Origin: Setoptus koraiensis
Lineage: Eukaryota > Arthropoda
Direction: 5' to 3'
NCBI GenBank assembly: GCA_048013815.1
Contig: CM106586.1
Coordinates: forward strand, 21,452,001 to 21,516,000
Length of the DNA stretch: 64,000 nt
In this document: in pieces, positions 13,681-23,112 of the stretch
Layout of the letters: each line of letters starts with the position of its first letter
How positions within the stretch are numbered: the first letter of the stretch is position 1
Notes under the pieces: generated by a model
Database searches by the model: none
The model's input: only the letters and a program-made list of their open reading frames with translations
What the model was told of the DNA's origin: nothing
Translations under genes and position numbers: made by a program

Positions 13681-13908
13681 ATGGCATCAGTTATTGAATT
13701 ACACCTGTCGCCAGTTACTGAGAATCAGTCTGAAATGGATGGTAGAAATGATGAAATTTTAAAAAAAAAATCCAAAAATGACCCAGTACGATCTGAATAT
13801 CTTACACCGACTCTCAAACAATTAACATCGTTTTCAGCAATCCTGTTCGATCAGAATGTTGTCGTCCTTCAGGAAAAAAAAATGACCATCATCGAACAAA
13901 ACGATTGA
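13681..13908 (+). CDS. Possible short protein, 75 residues (weak)
   Basis: ATG-initiated open frame (MASVIELHLSPVTENQSEMD...) at the left edge of the AT-rich island, with its TGA overlapping an AATAAA signal (13908-13913). It is hydrophilic, Lys/Glu/Gln-rich, with no signal peptide. It would be convergent with the small secreted peptide gene 106 nt further on. It could also be an upstream exon of another transcript. No homology recognised; chance remains possible in AT-rich DNA. Confidence 0.25.
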   Translation: MASVIELHLSPVTENQSEMDGRNDEILKKKSKNDPVRSEYLTPTLKQLTSFSAILFDQNVVVLQEKKMTIIEQND

Positions 13909-14013
13909 ATAAAAGTATTACAGTCCAGAATCTAGACAAACATGGGTCCGTCACTTTTTTTTTGTTAGTCAGACGGGTCAATACGGCAATTGCCGCAACA
14001 TGCAACAAGAAAA

Positions 14014-14175
14014 TCAATAATAATTGGCGTCTACAGTTCCGTAATCCGGGTCCGCACCGTCGTACTGTGGTCCTAAATCAGAGTGATCGTAAATGTCGAC
14101 TAGTTCCTGTGCCATAACGAACGACCCACAAACTACCACGACTAGGCACATGAGGATTTTGATGAATTGAATCAT
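14014..14175 (-). CDS. Small acidic secreted peptide, 53 residues, unknown family
   Basis: An uninterrupted 53-codon frame on the minus strand encodes a textbook signal peptide (MIQFIKILMCLVVVVCGSFV, then MAQ) followed by a mature part of about 31 residues that is acidic and Tyr-rich, beginning ELVDIYDHSDLGPQYD and ending in Tyr-Tyr. No Cys lies in the mature part, and the Asp/Glu-flanked tyrosines could be sulfation sites (inference). The ATG at 14173-14175 is the only start that gives the whole signal peptide. A TATATAAA box sits 122-129 nt upstream of the ATG, leaving a 5' UTR of roughly 95 nt, as in many arthropod secreted-peptide genes. I see no consensus poly(A) signal close downstream. 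No family is recognised. It lies in the AT-rich island, upstream of and opposite to the BMP-like exons. Confidence 0.7.
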   Translation of the reverse strand: MIQFIKILMCLVVVVCGSFVMAQELVDIYDHSDLGPQYDGADPDYGTVDANYY

Positions 14176-14296
14176 ATTGACCGATTCCTTCACTGCTGCC
14201 GATTCAATTTTGTACTAATCAGAGTAATTCTGATTCAAGTTTTAGTCGTCGACAAGACGCGAACTAAATTGAATTGATGATACAACTAGCATCTAG

Positions 14297-14304
14297 TTTA
14301 TATA
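14297..14304 (-). promoter_or_regulatory. TATA box of the small secreted peptide gene
   Basis: TATATAAA reads on the minus strand, upstream of the ATG at 14175. Transcription would begin about 30 nt downstream, near 14265-14270. The motif is nearly symmetrical (TTTATATA on the plus strand), with a second AT box (CATATAAT) at 14307-14314, so it could also serve a plus-strand transcript. Confidence 0.55.
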
Positions 14305-14314
14305 CCCATATAAT

Positions 14315-15087
14315 CGCGACAGCTCATAGCAAATCGTTCGGTCTATGAATCAAGATGAAGCTGATTGTTAAGATAATAAATATAATGTTCAACAGGTGCC
14401 ATAAATCGCCTAGATTCTACACAAGTCTCTCCGACTTATTGATTTGATCCAACTCACGTAACAAATTTCACACTTTGATCTACAACCCAGAAGAGAGATT
14501 AAGTAATTAGCTGGTTATGAGGCGTATAATGAGGCCAGCTGTTTGGAATTGAAATTTTTCCACGCGACATTTCTTTCCGCGGTAATTTGATAACAATGGT
14601 TGTTCACATGTCAAAATCCAGAATATCCTTGTGTTTAATAAACAGTTTATTATAGTAATAAACAATGAGTAGTGACTCTTTTTTCACGTGAATGCCTACA
14701 AGTTGTTTATTATTCTCACTCAGTCTCGTTCAAGCAATCGAAACTAAGCTCTTCTTTTCCGTGTCCGATATCACGTTTCAATTAGATGTTGACGAGGAAC
14801 ATCTAATCATAAATTTTTGAATTTCGTGTCTCGCAACAACCGAAAAATAATCTGATTCTAAACAAACTCAACTGGCCAAAACCGGAAAGACAGGGGAATC
14901 CGGAAAATCATCGTTTGAATCTCATAGGAACCGACTCTCTCTCTCTCTCTCTCTCTCATAGACGGTCTCTCAAAACTACATATAACTCTACCAGACTCTT
15001 GAAATACGGACCTCTTGAGTGGCATATCTCATTCTCATTACTATTTGTTTCTTTCTCCTTATCTATGTTTTGTCAACATTGGATTAG
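14315..15087. other. AT-rich spacer upstream of the BMP-like exons
   Basis: Contains a short ATG-led stretch (14355-14395) ending in a CAACAG/GTGCC donor-like sequence, a 10-bp hairpin (14781-14807), a CT microsatellite followed by CATAG (14936-14961, a good acceptor shape), and the pyrimidine tract leading into the 15088 acceptor. The missing first exon of the ligand may lie here or further upstream; I could not build one that keeps frame. Confidence 0.35.
14781..14807. repeat. Perfect 10-bp hairpin
   Basis: ATTAGATGTT faces AACATCTAAT across 7 nt, in the AT-rich island. Confidence 0.85.
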
Positions 15088-17095
15088 ATCAAAACCATGA
15101 GACAAACAATTGGAATGTCAAAGTTGTCAATAACCACATGAATCGCCAGAGGCGACTTTCTCCCCCGGTTACACCAAGACACATAACTAACCGAATGGTC
15201 AATTTTATTTATAGATTTGATATAAGCCAAGCACAATTTAAGCCCAATGAACAATTGTTGGAGGCCGAGTTGCACCTGTATAAGTTATTGCCAGATACTG
15301 TCAGCAGCAGGACACGGAGTAATTTGTCTAGCAACAATAAGAACGACATTACAAGCATCCAGAGTGATTCATTTATTCATACCAATGATACAGTGGAGGC
15401 AAGAAACAAAACAACAGCCACACGCCAGGACCAATTTAATGCCTTTGAGAGACAATCAAGATTGGCCTCACAGCCCAACTGTCGCCTGAAGACAAATCTT
15501 CTCGAAGTAAGTACTTGCCACTTTTACTTATCCGGGTTTCTTATACCCTTGGCCACGGCTGCTATTTAATTGAATATGATCATAACCATGATCTGTACTC
15601 GTATTTGCATAATGAATTCATTTATGTATTTATAAACGCTGCTACACCGGCGATTCTATTTATTCAACGTCAACAAGGTGAGCCTATACGAAATTATGTC
15701 CGACGATTACGACAGTCTATTTAACTCGACCAATGATGGCGACAGTGACAGATTGCGCTTGTTGGACATAAGAAGGATCGATCTAGATTCAATTGGCTGG
15801 GAGGTATTCTACGTTAAGTCGGCAATCAATAGATGGATGATTGATGGCTCCAAAAACAAGGGTAATTCAGTCACCCGATGATTACAATTCCTACTTGATT
15901 ATTTTTAGCTTACGCTGTAATCACTAAAACACTTTTTCATTCTGTCGATCCACAACACTGTTTAGGTTTATTGTTGAAAGCAAAATCTATGCTTAATGAA
16001 ATATTGGAGATTGGCTGCTTGAAGTTCTCTGGTGCATTTGCTAGAAATGACCAAAGCGACGACGGTTATGAATATTCAAACAATAGGAAACCCCACAACC
16101 GTTTTCAACCAATTCTGGTTGTCTACACCAATGACGGGATCGGAAAATCCGAGCAATCACAACCGATCAAGGGAGCACTAGGTAACTTCAATGATGATTT
16201 TCAGCGCTCGAGTGTTCAACTAATGAACAAACAAAATTAATTATCAATCGTTAATAACGATATCATTGTCAAACATTTTAACTCGTGCCCGTTCCCTTTC
16301 AGACAGCAATATTTTCGGTTATCGTTCCATTGATCAACCCGAGGTACCAACAACTAGCAAGCGATCCTCATCGTGGCTGACGGGGGCCATCGTCAGCAAT
16401 CCAAAACTATTCAATCCAGATACAAACAATGGTACAGCTACTGTGATAATCAACGAATATGATGGAAAACTAAACATTGATAAGAAAAACAATAGAGATC
16501 GACAAATATTAGTGCAGAAATCAGAGCATCTCAATTGTTGGCACATGCCCATTTGGTTAAATTTCCGAGATTACATGCCTCCAAACAGAATTATTATGCC
16601 TCAAAGTAAGTTACTCGATCAGTCGATCCACAACATTTCACAGAAGCTCAACTAACCATTTTAATTTTCTCCTATTGACACACACAAACAGAGATAGATA
16701 TCAATCAGAGCCTTATGATCAGAGGAAGACATGAATCTAGGAATATATTAGACTTTTTGTCTAGCAATGATTCTAGCAATCTCAATCAAAAACTTTTAGA
16801 AGAATTAGTACGGATGGAAAAACTCACATTTAAATTGTGCAAACAAATTGCCTGTCATGACAATGAGCGAATCATTGCGATAAGCGATCAATTGTGTCAT
16901 CATAGAAAATTGTTAGTTGATAAATCTAATATCATTGAAACTACTGATAATTCCAAATGCCTAGTCGTATGTAAGAATGGCTACTCCTCGAAATTATCCG
17001 CTGTTAACATATTGTATCATAGTCAATTAGACAATCATGTAGTATTACGACAACAAAATGATATGGTCTCGACCGGATGCCGTCCATTACAGTAG
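15088..17095 (+). CDS. Divergent BMP/Dpp-type TGF-beta family ligand (5' end missing)
   Basis: Secreted signalling ligand of the TGF-beta superfamily, built from five exons: 15088-15506, 15678-15861, 15966-16181, 16303-16605, 16692-17095 (TAG stop). All junctions are GT-AG and the phases agree (0,1,1,1). Propeptide landmarks are clear: RFDISQ...LLEAELHLYKLL, VSLYEIM, RLLDIRRIDLDSIGWEVFYV, INRWM and QPILVVYTNDG, matching Dpp/BMP2/4 propeptides. The mature-like part starts near NCWHMPIWLNFRD (Cys at 16536) and ends SAVNILYHSQ...NDMVSTGCRPLQ, matching the BMP finger regions. It is highly derived: CxGxC, CC and CxC are absent, replaced by CKQIAC, CLVVC and a single terminal GC, with about 45 extra residues between the fingers. 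I see no RxxR furin site. The first exon(s) with a signal peptide are not identified; 15088 is chosen because a good acceptor follows a pyrimidine tract, and the first in-frame ATG is 15138. The exons are open, so it does not look like a pseudogene. Confidence 0.85.
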
Positions 17096-17394
17096 TGACA
17101 TTATAAGTTAGACACGGAGAAAGAATACATTAGCTGGAAGAAAAAAAAATAACATGGCCACTCCGACAGCTAGAGAGAATATTGACGAAATCTAAAATCA
17201 ACCTTTTTAGGACAAAAAATCGTCAGTGTTGTGACCTTGAAAATCAATCATAATAGTCAAGTTACAAGAAAACTCGTCTAGGAGGTAGAGGTCAAAATGT
17301 GTTTGTTTTAATCGCAGAAATTGTTAAATAGCACATGTGAAAAATAAGCCGATTATTAAAGTAATAGCAACACACTTTTACTTTTCTATTTAGA
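17096..17394. other. Tail-to-tail intergenic segment with overlapping 3' ends
   Basis: 299 bp separate the BMP-like stop (plus) from the Rpn2 stop (minus). ATTAAA at 17355-17360 could end the plus transcript, and ATTAAA read on the minus strand at 17307-17312 could end the Rpn2 transcript. If both are used, the two 3' UTRs overlap by roughly 80-100 bases. Seen: the hexamers. Inferred: their use. Confidence 0.4.
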
Positions 17395-20300
17395 TCAATC
17401 ATCTAAGTACTCAAATGGCTCGGGTGGTTCGGGTTCTTTTTCTTCTCCAACTTTGGATCCATGAGCTATTACTGGTTCAATTAACTCCTCAGCTTCACTG
17501 GGTCTTGTATCCTTCATCAACATTATCCCTCCAATCGTAATGTCTTTAATTGGCTGATGGCGAGATCCCTCGGGCATCTGTATAACCTTCAACTGTTGCC
17601 TGAGCACTCTAGCTGGATTTGTTAAAATCTCAAAATTTGGCTCTTCCTTGGGCCTCTTGGCATCCTTGCTAGATTCCTTACTATCCTTTGCATCGTTAAC
17701 ATTAGCCTCGTCGGTGGCGCTGACTTGTTTCTTGCTTTTTCCATCCTTGGTGGACTCTTTATCTTTGGGTGAATCCTTACTACTTGATGATTTTGTTTCC
17801 GGTTTGCTAGAGGAAAGCCTACCGCTACTCGACACTTTAGAGTCATCAGCAGGTGCAGTCTTGTTGAATGGTTCCTCATCTATATCCATCTTCTCGATTT
17901 CATGTTGTCTGTCTTTTTTGTTGGCCTCCTTCTTTTTAGCCTTAGCAGTTATAGATAAAATCGCTGTGCTAACCTTCTCTCGTTCACGTTCTTTCTTCTC
18001 CTCTATCGGTGGTGGATAGGCAAATGTGGAGGGTTTCGCCCCAGAGCGGTATTCCATTTTTGGTATTTTCAAATCGGCATTTAATCCTACAATAAATGTT
18101 GGCGTGAACGCTAGTGATAGGAAATGTGTGAGCGGGTACCAATACCAGAATTGTGTGAATATCAGCATACCAACCACTGCACAAACGTTGGTATGGCCTG
18201 TTCTAGATTGTAATGAAACTGTCACATTACGTCCGCCAGCGTCTATAATTCCTTGAGCTAAAATTGCACCAAATTTCGCCATAACATCGTCATGCTTATC
18301 AGCGATAACTTTAGCATATAGTTGACGAAACTCTTTGACTTTGGGATTCAACACTTCTGTCTGCTGAATGAGAACTAATGCTGAGGCCACAAGAGCGCCT
18401 TGGCGGACAAAATTCACAGAATCATTTATCATTGGCTCGAGTAATGATATTGCTTCTTTGCTACCGGAACCAGCACAGCAAATACCAATTGCCATAGCGG
18501 CACCACATCTCACGTGTGGATTGTAGCTTTCCGATAGAAGGGATACGACATTGGGACATTGTTCGGGACTTCTGAAAAGAATAAATCCAATGCCTACGAC
18601 TGCGGCACGTCGAACATCGTCATTCACATCACTTACTGCGACATGCAAGAGTTTAGAGATGGCCTTATTATTACCCGAACCACAATATGCCATTGCGATG
18701 GCATGCATCGCTGCCCGACGTAGAAGAGCGTCCTTATTCGAATCTAGGGTTGCTATCATTTCATCTGCTTGTTCCATACAACCAAACATCATCAAACCAA
18801 TACCGATTGATAGGCCTCGAAGTATTTTTTCATGTTGAGTTTCCTGAGCATAGCTAACCATGTCGATGATAGCAGAGCGTGAATTAGAACCGAGCATCAC
18901 TAGACCCATTGCGATACCAGCTGCTTCTCCAGTTATGGCATCATCTTGGTAAAGATTGAACTTAATTTGATCATATATGTCATTTCGATTAGTACCCATA
19001 GCCGCTAGACCAACTCCCAGACAAGCTCCGTGCCTGATAGCTTCGTTTGTGGCGTCTTTCAGTTGATTCAATAAATACTCTATTATGGAAAGACCATGAT
19101 TCGCGTATATCAGACCCAGAGCGTACAAGGCACCTCCTTCAGTGTAACCTGTTGTCTGGCCATTTGCAGCTCCTGGGTTCTTGGGTAAGTATGGAGCCAA
19201 GAGATGTAGTCCATCATTTTCATGTCCATGGTGGATAACACCTAGGCTGGCTGTGGCGGTAAACTTGGCCCAATTAACTGCTCTGCCCAACCACTCGAGA
19301 TTGTCCCGCAGGAATGCGTCTGATGTAGTACCGTAATGCATGAGACCATTAGCTATAACTGTTGCTGAATGGCAAATAGAATTTCTTACTGAATCTTTAG
19401 TGTGTTTGAGTATTAACAAATCGGCATGGTTTTTGCGTATCATGAATTGGAGCTGCAGTTCGATTGTAGTTTCACCGTGCAAAATAGTCGCTAGCTTCAT
19501 CAGTCTCTCTTGACGGGCTTTTTCGGTATCACTCAGACTCTCAAAGAGGTCCCCAGTTGTAGCCTTGGTAGATTCGGCGACCTCCGCAGACGGGGCTTCT
19601 TTGGAGCGGGATGTTTTTCGCTTCTTGCCACCAGCCTCTGTTGCCGCTTTAGCTCCTTCGGCTCCATCAATTTCCATCCTGGTTTCATTTTCTGCATCAC
19701 TCCCAGCTTCGCTGCAACTGGTGGCTTCTGACTCGCCTCCCTCAGGTCCATGTTCAGAATTCTCAGATATGGGTGTGTCGCCGATAGATTGGTTAGCTCC
19801 AACTAGCGTGGGTAATGGAGCAAAAAGTCTGATTGCTTGAATGACTCTTATGAGGAATTGTTGTGTACCGGACTCGTATAAATCGAATGCTATTTGATAG
19901 GCCATAAGATAGTCATCGGGATCATCAGTTTTGGTAAGCTTGTTCAACATGGCGCCAACTGATTGAGCATCATCGAGAAATATTAAGCATTGAATCATAT
20001 TAATATAATCTGGTTTTTCGAGATTTCTATACAAGCGTACTAGTATACGTAGTATGTCATCACGAAATTTTCGATTTTCCATAAGTGACATGCAGACATT
20101 AAATGCGTATGATAGCATTGCTGAAACATCTGTAGATTCTGTGATTGCCTTCTCAAATATATCCATTCTACGTGTTTCTAGAGCAAGTCCAAGAACTTGC
20201 TTGTATTGATGATGTTGGAAGCATCTCTCGAACATACGATTGACAATGCCCTCAAGGCGCGGATCAATGTCAATGTGTTTAACTTCTTCGCCTGGTTTTA

Positions 20301-20655
20301 GTGACAAATTATAAAGACGATGTTTGGCGTATTGATCGATACATTTGCTAATAATAGTGTCAACATATTCCGATTGTTGATTAATATCGAACAGCTGATT
20401 GGCACTAATGGCAAATGCGAGACAATCATCAAAACTGCCTAAATGATAATAGATTTTACTTGCCAATAGAGCGGCTAAATTTCTATTCCTAAATCCTTTG
20501 TCTTCGCATAATGATTCTATCTTGACTATAGCATCAGAGATTTCTGGCCAGAATTCGTCGACAATGCCATTGAGCTGATGTAGAGCGTATTCCTTAAGAT
20601 CCTGGCCACTCTCGTCCAATAGGGATATGATACCTGAGGCGGAGGTGATTTTCAT
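17395..20655 (-). CDS. Rpn2: 26S proteasome regulatory subunit Rpn2 (PSMD1), intronless
   Basis: Largest non-ATPase scaffold of the 19S proteasome base, acting in cytosol and nucleus; it carries Rpn13 and contacts the ATPase ring. The 1086-residue product aligns end to end with animal PSMD1 as I know it: N-terminal helical region opening [17 protein letters not shown], the central proteasome/cyclosome repeat toroid (for example [15 protein letters not shown] and [20 protein letters not shown]), a Lys/Ser/Asp-rich linker, and the C-terminal tail [11 protein letters not shown], the known Rpn13-binding peptide. I chose the ATG at 20653-20655, with A at -3, because family homology starts there; the frame stays open upstream to an in-frame Met at 20757 with a Gln/Tyr-rich stretch that looks like 5' UTR. 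Residues ~286-378 (19522-19800) form an acidic Ser/Glu-rich insert with a KKRK cluster, roughly twice as long as the human loop. No intron interrupts 3.26 kb. It is tail-to-tail with the BMP-like gene. Identity is certain. Confidence 0.97.
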   Translation of the reverse strand: MKITSASGIISLLDESGQDLKEYALHQLNGIVDEFWPEISDAIVKIESLCEDKGFRNRNLAALLASKIYYHLGSFDDCLAFAISANQLFDINQQSEYVDTIISKCIDQYAKHRLYNLSLKPGEEVKHIDIDPRLEGIVNRMFERCFQHHQYKQVLGLALETRRMDIFEKAITESTDVSAMLSYAFNVCMSLMENRKFRDDILRILVRLYRNLEKPDYINMIQCLIFLDDAQSVGAMLNKLTKTDDPDDYLMAYQIAFDLYESGTQQFLIRVIQAIRLFAPLPTLVGANQSIGDTPISENSEHGPEGGESEATSCSEAGSDAENETRMEIDGAEGAKAATEAGGKKRKTSRSKEAPSAEVAESTKATTGDLFESLSDTEKARQERLMKLATILHGETTIELQLQFMIRKNHADLLILKHTKDSVRNSICHSATVIANGLMHYGTTSDAFLRDNLEWLGRAVNWAKFTATASLGVIHHGHENDGLHLLAPYLPKNPGAANGQTTGYTEGGALYALGLIYANHGLSIIEYLLNQLKDATNEAIRHGACLGVGLAAMGTNRNDIYDQIKFNLYQDDAITGEAAGIAMGLVMLGSNSRSAIIDMVSYAQETQHEKILRGLSIGIGLMMFGCMEQADEMIATLDSNKDALLRRAAMHAIAMAYCGSGNNKAISKLLHVAVSDVNDDVRRAAVVGIGFILFRSPEQCPNVVSLLSESYNPHVRCGAAMAIGICCAGSGSKEAISLLEPMINDSVNFVRQGALVASALVLIQQTEVLNPKVKEFRQLYAKVIADKHDDVMAKFGAILAQGIIDAGGRNVTVSLQSRTGHTNVCAVVGMLIFTQFWYWYPLTHFLSLAFTPTFIVGLNADLKIPKMEYRSGAKPSTFAYPPPIEEKKEREREKVSTAILSITAKAKKKEANKKDRQHEIEKMDIDEEPFNKTAPADDSKVSSSGRLSSSKPETKSSSSKDSPKDKESTKDGKSKKQVSATDEANVNDAKDSKESSKDAKRPKEEPNFEILTNPARVLRQQLKVIQMPEGSRHQPIKDITIGGIMLMKDTRPSEAEELIEPVIAHGSKVGEEKEPEPPEPFEYLDD

Positions 20656-21543
20656 CTTGTCCGGCTGTTGGTGCTGGCGATAATATTGTTGTAATAGAAC
20701 GGTTGGTATATAATATCGTTGTTGTTGTATTTTATAATAGTGATTGTTGCGGGCCAATATCGTTGAGCTGATACAACAAACGAGCGTGAATATTTGTGAA
20801 TATCTCTATGGTAAATGGATTCAATTGGCGTCAGTGTCGAGCATAGTTGACAATGTGTGTAGAGGACGATAATAACGTTGATAATATTGACAATATTAAT
20901 AGTATTGGCGATAATAATGGCGATATCGACGACAATGGCAATTGAATGCGGACAAGTGTGATAAATCGAGTGCCCTGCGTGTCGATTGCCGCAGCCCAAT
21001 GCAGCCTGACGCAGCCTAGCGCAGCAGCCAGAGCAGCCAAAGGACCAGCCAAAGGCGACAGCGAGCGTTCAGCGTGTCCCAGCGTCATTGGTCGGCGGCA
21101 GCGTTGCGCGCAACGGCGCTGGGCAGCCCTTGTGTTTGGCACACGGCGAACGAGACACAGGAGACACACACACACAAACACACGCACACACAAACTGTTT
21201 GTGACAAACACACAAGCACACACAGTGCGAATCTTCGCACTGTATTTGTCCGGCACAGCGGTGCGGTGCAGTGTGCGCACAAGCGGCATTGCCGATCGTC
21301 TTGTGATGTGCGGCAACAAAGCGGCACTCGGCGGCACAGTGCGCACACCGCCGGCCTGGCAACAGCCAGGCAACTGTGCCAGTGGCTGCAACAGCTGGCG
21401 TCCTTTGTCGCTTTGTGGCGTTCGCTGCGCGCTTGTGCGCATGAGCGGCCAGCGGGGGGAGGGCACCATTGGCGAGAGCGTGCGCCAGGCCAGAAAAGTT
21501 CCATTGCGCGCCCCCCCCATCGCTAGAAATGTTGGCCGCCGCT

Positions 21544-21574
21544 GCCGAATGTTCGCTGGCAGCGAACATTCGGC
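21544..21574. repeat. Perfect 13-bp hairpin
   Basis: GCCGAATGTTCGC faces GCGAACATTCGGC across TGGCA, in the CpG-rich divergent promoter region. Confidence 0.9.
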
Positions 21575-21954
21575 GATTGCCGTTGGTCGCTAGTTCGCTC
21601 AGCGGGCTCATTCGACAATCGAACTTCAGGGCGTCAGGGTTGCGCGCGGTCAGTGCAAATGAGTTTCAGCAATTGTTCGCCAATCAGCAAGCCAGAGCGC
21701 GACTATTCGCAACAGCATCAGCATCAGCAGCAGCAGACGAACCGGCAGATCACCAGTTACATCATCAGTTACTAGCGACTCGCAGCAGCATCACGTGAGC
21801 CCCGACACAAAGTTACATGATGCACCCGTGATACAAGCCCGGCAATGACCCGACTATGCACACGACTACACACGACACACAATATACATCACATAATAAT
21901 AATAATTCGTCGAATAATTAATTAGTGTCCTCATTGCGACAGATTGAGCCATCA

Positions 21955-22050
21955 AAATCACGTCAAATATAATAATCGTCGCGTACAATAATCGTCAAGT
22001 ACAATAATCGTCGAATACAATAATCGTCGAATACAAAAATCGTCAAATAT
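21955..22050. repeat. 16-bp tandem array, 6 units
   Basis: AATAATCGTCGAATAC-type units ending 80 bp before the ATG at 22131, so possibly within the promoter or 5' UTR. Confidence 0.9.
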
Positions 22051-22130
22051 AACGTATAGTTACAACGTATAATATAATTGCCAAGTAACCATCAGTACAG
22101 TGGCAATCGCCCACCATTTGCGCCACCATC

Positions 22131-22359
22131 ATGAGGCATCAGCAGCAAGCCAAATCCAAATGCACAACATGCACGCCAGCACCAGTGCGACCAACAACAA
22201 GTCATCATCACATGTCACCGTCACCAATGTTGTTAATTAATGCCCTACTAATCATGTTGATCTCATCGTCAGAAGATTCTGCATCAACCGCGACCCTATT
22301 CAGGCCGGCTTTCGCCTCGAAAATTCCCCCGCCAACCACCAGGGACCGTCTACCTAGAG
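22131..22359 (+). CDS. Signal-peptide first exon, probably of the Shisa/WBP1-like gene
   Basis: An open frame from ATG 22131 runs to a consensus splice donor (CTAGAG then GTAAGT, GT at 22360), giving 76 codons plus one base (phase 1). It encodes a Gln/His/Thr-rich leader and then MLLINALLIMLIS, a good signal-peptide core, followed by Ser/Glu-rich sequence. Translation could instead start at Met28 (22212), which gives a more typical signal peptide. The next plus-strand coding exon seen, at 28606, needs exactly a phase-1 partner and encodes an ectodomain lacking its own signal peptide. Joining the two (about 420 residues) is inference; further small exons could lie between. A 16-bp tandem array precedes it. 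Confidence 0.55.
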
Positions 22360-23112
22360 GTAAGTTTATGCAGCCCAAACTAACCGTGCCGACCGTGCCG
22401 TTGCTATTCGGTGCTACATTGGCGGTATATTCGCATTCGGGTATAATCGGCGTATATTCTGTCCCCCTTCCTTTCTCACTTGTGTCTCCGTGTGAGTGAG
22501 TGAGTGAGTGTGTGTGTGTGTCCCTTTTTCCGATTCTTACTCAGCAGCGATTCTTATTCATCAGCGCCATTGTCAACAAGATGTTTTTGTCTACGAGATG
22601 TTTTTGTCGACGAAATGTTTTTGTCAACAAGAGATGAAGGTTTTATTGATGCCGTTGTTGCTCGAAGCGGGCCTTTGTCACGCTTGAATACAATCTTCCA
22701 GCGAGTGCCTATTCACCGACTTCCGCTGATGATGAAGTAGCATAATACGGTGGCATTCTCTGACGATGGTGTCTATTATGTCATATTATGTTGCATCGCA
22801 TCATCTATGTGCTGTGTACACACACACACACACACCACTAATTCTTTCTTCTGCCGCTGCTGCTGCTTCTCATTGAGACTGATCACTAAACCCAGCGACG
22901 ACACTAGAGCCAATTTACTCTTGACGCTTAATTGTAATCCTGACATACATAATGTGATGTATTATGATCGTCAATGGAGTGCGATGACGAACAGCGATAC
23001 ACTTTGGACAGAGATACCTTGGCGGGCAACTGCCAATAGACAGACAGACAGAGAAATAGCGATAGATAGATAGACAGAGACATAGGAATAGAGATAGAGA
23101 GAGGTGACAGCG

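Larger units (their letters stand above)
20656..22130. promoter_or_regulatory. Divergent promoter region between Rpn2 and the 22131 exon
   Basis: Head-to-head spacer of 1.5 kb. 20950-21650 is GC- and CpG-rich (island-like), with CA-rich microsatellite at 21163-21227 and a perfect 13-bp hairpin at 21544-21574. 21850-22130 turns AT-rich and holds a 16-bp tandem array. Both transcripts probably start here; no TATA box stands out, as is usual for a housekeeping gene such as Rpn2. Confidence 0.45.

Noticed and set aside
14355-14395. MKLIVKIINIMFN plus a donor-like CAACAG/GTGCC as first exon of the BMP-like gene
   Set aside because: It ends in phase 2, while the 15088 exon requires phase 1; no acceptor joins them in frame.
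15003-15087. Hydrophobic stretch in all three plus frames before the first BMP-like exon, tempting as a signal peptide
   Set aside because: It is the pyrimidine tract of a splice acceptor; no frame offers a suitable ATG linked to the ligand frame.
20656-20757. N-terminal extension of Rpn2 starting at the Met at 20757
   Set aside because: The 34 extra residues are Gln/Tyr-rich with no family counterpart; homology begins exactly at the Met at 20655.
20831-21611. Several long overlapping ORFs on both strands in the CpG-rich promoter region
   Set aside because: Mutually overlapping in five frames, Arg/Ala/Ser/His-rich, with no domain: GC-rich DNA lacks stops.
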